Assembly: GCF_036880965.1 (NCBI RefSeq)
Contig: NZ_JBAJMV010000001.1
Location: forward strand, 62,001-126,000
From: JAUASW01 sp036880965
GTDB taxonomy: Bacteria; Pseudomonadota; Gammaproteobacteria; Burkholderiales; Burkholderiaceae_C
Direction: 5' to 3'
Length of the DNA stretch: 64,000 bases
Under the pieces are notes generated by a model. It was not told where the DNA came from. It ran no database searches and was given only the letters and a program-made list of their open reading frames with translations. Position numbers and translations under genes: made by a program. The number at the start of each line of letters is the position of its first letter. Within the stretch, counting starts at the first letter, position 1. Shown here one piece after another: positions 61,825-64,000 of this stretch.

Positions 61825-62247
61825 ATGTCCGATGAATTTGCCGAACACCGCCAGCATCCGCGCGTGAGCTTTTTCTCGCCGTCCAACGAGCGCGGCCTCT
61901 TGCCGGATTGGGCCTTCCGCAAGGTGGAGTTCAACAAGGCGCCGGCCGGCTTGGTGATGAACATCAGCGACGGCGGCCTGCAGGTGCTGATCAGCGCGGC
62001 CGACGACTTCAGTGCCGAGCGCCATGATGTGGTGCTCCTGCTGGGCGAGGAAGGCGAAGACTCGGTGACCTGGTTCAACGGCATCGTCGAAACGGCCTGG
62101 AAGCGGCCGCTGGGCGACTTTGGCAACCTGCTCGGGCTGCGCTTCGTCAAGCGCAACTCGACAGCCGAAAAGTTCCTGCTGAACTACAAGGTCGAACCGG
62201 GCACCAATGTCTGGCTGCGCTGCGTACTGATGCCCGTGAAGGCCTGA
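61825..62247 (+). CDS. PilZ-domain protein
   Basis: 140 residues. The N-terminal EHRQHPRVSF (RxxxR) and NISDGGLQV (the DxSxxG-like motif, with Asn for the first Asp) are the cyclic di-GMP binding signatures of PilZ domains. A six-stranded barrel follows (DVVLLLGEEGEDSVTWFNGIVETAW, GLRFVKRNS). A strong GAGGAG lies eight bases upstream. With the HD-GYP gene about 10 kb away, it indicates c-di-GMP signalling, but direct linkage is not shown. The ATG is 245 bases from the divergent phosphoesterase gene. Confidence 0.8.
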   Translation: MSDEFAEHRQHPRVSFFSPSNERGLLPDWAFRKVEFNKAPAGLVMNISDGGLQVLISAADDFSAERHDVVLLLGEEGEDSVTWFNGIVETAWKRPLGDFGNLLGLRFVKRNSTAEKFLLNYKVEPGTNVWLRCVLMPVKA

Positions 62248-62257
62248 GGCCTCTGGC

Positions 62258-62506
62258 CTATTTGTAGAAGGACTCGACCTTGCCCTTGAGCTTGATCGTC
62301 AGCGGACGGCCCTGACGGTCGACCTTGCGGCCCACGGGCACCTTGATCCAGCCTTCGCTGATGCAGTATTCCTCGACATCGAAGCGCTCCTTGTCATTGA
62401 AGCGGATACCGATGTCGAACTCGACGATGGCGGCGTTGTAGTGCGGGCTGCGCGGGTCCACGGACAGGTGGTCAGGGAGTTCGGGCTTGGCGGCGGTATC
62501 GCTCAT
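62258..62506 (-). CDS. DUF3297 family protein
   Basis: 82 residues, acidic to neutral. The conserved family core is LPDHLSVDPRSPHYNAAIVEFDIGIRFNDKERFDVEEYCISEGWIKV, ending in GKVESFYK. No function is known. It converges with the PilZ gene, with 10 bases between stops. Small and highly conserved in Burkholderiales. Confidence 0.88.
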   Translation of the reverse strand: MSDTAAKPELPDHLSVDPRSPHYNAAIVEFDIGIRFNDKERFDVEEYCISEGWIKVPVGRKVDRQGRPLTIKLKGKVESFYK

Positions 62507-62588
62507 GGGGCTGGAATAAAAAAAACAGTGATGGGCGGATTGTCCGGGATTCCCGGCACGAATTCCGCCCGTCTCGTTCGGCGCGGAA

Positions 62589-64000
62589 TCAGAAGCGCAG
62601 CACCCAACTCGCGTTGATGGCTCGCAAGGTGTTGCGCCGCGTGCTGCTGCCGGCCGAGAAGCCGTCGAGATCGGTCACGCTGCTGGCGTTCACATTGTCG
62701 GCCGCAAGGATATTGGAAACCCCCAGGCGCACTTGCGTCATCCGGTCCATGCGCCAGGAGATGAAGGCATCCATATTGCGCACGGCACTGCGTCGGGCGA
62801 TCTGGCGGTCGGTCTGGATCGTGCGGTAACCCGGCTGCATCACCAGGCTGGCACCGACGGTCCAGGCTGCATGGCTGGGAATGCGCCAGTCGAAGCCCAT
62901 GTTCGCGAGCCAGGGGGGCTGCGCTTCGAGCCGGTTGTCCGGGCCCTCGACCTGCTCGACGCGCGAGCGATACAAGTTGAATGCGGCGCGCAGCTGCAAA
63001 CCGCTTTCGCGCCCGCGCGCGAAGAACATCGGCAGCCAGTCTTCGCCGCGGCCCTTGACTTCCAGCTCCAGCCCCACGCTGGTGGCGCGCGCCAGATTGA
63101 CCGGCCGCGACACCCAGCGCGGCACATCGACCACGCCCGGCGCCGGGTTGTCCTCCAGGCTGATGCGCTGGCGGGTCAGGCCGTCGATGCGCCGGTAGAA
63201 CATGCCCACGCTGAACACGCCGCCAGCGCTCGGGTAATGCTCATAGGCCAGGTCCAGACCGGTAGAAAGCTCGGGCTTCAGCAGCGGATTGCCGGCGCGG
63301 TCGGCCGCGATCGGCGTGTTGGTCTCATTGCGTTCGTAGTTGCCGTTGAGCACATAGCGGGCCACCAGCGAGTTGAGATCGGGCAGCTTGAAGCTGCGCG
63401 ACAGTGCCGCGCGGATCTGGTCGCGCCCCTTGGGGTCGAAGCGGTAGTTCAGGTGAAGCACCGGCGAAGTGGTGCGGGCCACGTTGTTGATCGGCCCGCT
63501 GCCATCGCCGCTGCGCGTGCGCACTTCCTGCACGCGCACGCCGGGCAACATGGACAGCCGCTCGGTGAGCGTCCATTCGTCCTGCATGAAGACCGCTGTC
63601 TGCTGAATGTCGGCAGCGAATGGAATGCCGGTGGCGCTGTCCAGGCGCTCGATGCCATAGTCCCAGACCCGGCGCAATTCATCGCGCTGGCGGCTTTCGA
63701 CATCAATACCGGCCACCAGCGTGTGCGCTTCACCCACAGGTTGGTTCCAGCGTGCACCGACCAAGGTGCGCGACTCCTCGAACTCGGTGCGCGAGTCGCG
63801 CACGACCGGCCGACTGCCGTCGGAACGACGAGATTCGTAGTGACCCAGCGTGGTGCGGTCGGTGTCTTGCCAGGAAGCCTTCAGCTCGAACTTGCCACCT
63901 TCCTTGAACTTGCGCTGCCATTGGGCATTGACGCGGCTGATATCGCTCTCGCCTTCGGATTGCGAGCCATCACCAGCGGTCAGCCAGGGCGTGCCCTGCA
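62589..64000 (-). CDS. TonB-dependent outer-membrane receptor, C-terminal part (5' end outside window)
   Basis: The frame is open to the window edge (64000), so only the C-terminal 470 residues are seen. They are beta-barrel strands of a TonB-dependent receptor: RDQIRAALSRSFKLPDLNSLVARY and SAGGVFSVGMFYRRIDGLTRQRIS, with the terminal aromatic-ending strand INASWVLRF. The plug domain and TonB box lie upstream of the window. Such receptors import siderophores, vitamins or sugars; the ligand cannot be told from this part. The TonB/TolA-like gene at 48165 is the only possible partner in the window. Confidence 0.88.
   Translation of the reverse strand, partial: QGTPWLTAGDGSQSEGESDISRVNAQWQRKFKEGGKFELKASWQDTDRTTLGHYESRRSDGSRPVVRDSRTEFEESRTLVGARWNQPVGEAHTLVAGIDVESRQRDELRRVWDYGIERLDSATGIPFAADIQQTAVFMQDEWTLTERLSMLPGVRVQEVRTRSGDGSGPINNVARTTSPVLHLNYRFDPKGRDQIRAALSRSFKLPDLNSLVARYVLNGNYERNETNTPIAADRAGNPLLKPELSTGLDLAYEHYPSAGGVFSVGMFYRRIDGLTRQRISLEDNPAPGVVDVPRWVSRPVNLARATSVGLELEVKGRGEDWLPMFFARGRESGLQLRAAFNLYRSRVEQVEGPDNRLEAQPPWLANMGFDWRIPSHAAWTVGASLVMQPGYRTIQTDRQIARRSAVRNMDAFISWRMDRMTQVRLGVSNILAADNVNASSVTDLDGFSAGSSTRRNTLRAINASWVLRF

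Noticed and set aside
61748..61867. 39-codon frame overlapping the PilZ start
   Set aside because: It has no good ribosome site and overlaps the PilZ gene in another frame; upstream-ORF control is unsupported.
1..64000. CRISPR arrays, tRNA or rRNA genes, prophage or IS elements
   Set aside because: No regularly spaced direct repeats, cloverleaf-like blocks, transposase or phage structural genes were found by eye; short or degenerate ones could be missed.

Overview
The window is a GC-rich piece of a bacterial chromosome, most likely from the order Burkholderiales (Betaproteobacteria), in or near the Rubrivivax/Roseateles/Leptothrix group. The clue is the conserved run gyrA - DUF2059 - serC - pheA - tyrA - aroA/cmk - rpsA - ihfB - lapA - lapB, together with DUF1631, DUF3297 and ExeA/ExeB-type secretion genes. 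The genus is inference. I found no phage, integrase, IS transposase, CRISPR array, rRNA or tRNA.

Layout. 1-7280: the 3' part of gyrA, a periplasmic DUF2059 protein, and a tight serine/aromatic amino-acid operon (serC, pheA, tyrA, aroA fused to cmk). 7281-9564: rpsA with a structured leader and a strong terminator, then ihfB. 9596-16754: an envelope-glycan block. lapA-lapB runs by 1-4 base overlaps into three glycosyltransferase-like genes, followed by a convergent GT4 glycosyltransferase, an MsbA-type exporter and a ComEA-like HhH protein. 16759-21634 (minus): patatin-like phospholipase and dnaE. 21796-26647: cyclophilin, DUF1631 protein, tRNA hydroxylase TrhO, alpha/beta hydrolase. 26678-31930: a SLOG-like protein, then a complete MacA-MacB-TolC-type efflux operon. 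32000-38005: SDR epimerase, DUF599 protein, a divergent pirin/LysR pair, gluQ coupled to lysR, a duplicated FKBP, and an MgtC-like protein.

38006-38724 has no gene. It holds two inverted, palindromic, MITE/BIME-like elements whose internal stems show compensatory base changes. 38725-41334 (minus) encodes a large secreted zinc metalloprotease. 41535-46530 (minus) is a translationally coupled three-gene SMC condensin operon of MksF-MksE-MksB type, with no JetD-type nuclease beside it. 46588-50201: DUF938 methyltransferase, two small proteins, and a TonB/TolA-like protein with a very long Ala/Glu/Arg repeat. 50408-59442: HD-GYP protein, two secreted proteins (one with InlB-like repeats and a polyglycine linker), a sensor kinase/sigma-54 regulator pair, and gspB/gspA (exeB/exeA). 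59629-64000: M14 carboxypeptidase, LpxH-like phosphoesterase, PilZ protein, DUF3297 protein, and the 3' part of a TonB-dependent receptor that runs off the window.

Most of the window is housekeeping. The accessory signals most worth following are the covarying repeat pair at 38.0-38.6 kb, the MksFEB operon, the lapB-linked glycosyltransferase operon, the tandem FKBP, and a recurring placement of -10-like hexamers 5-9 bases before start codons, which suggests leaderless or near-leaderless transcripts.
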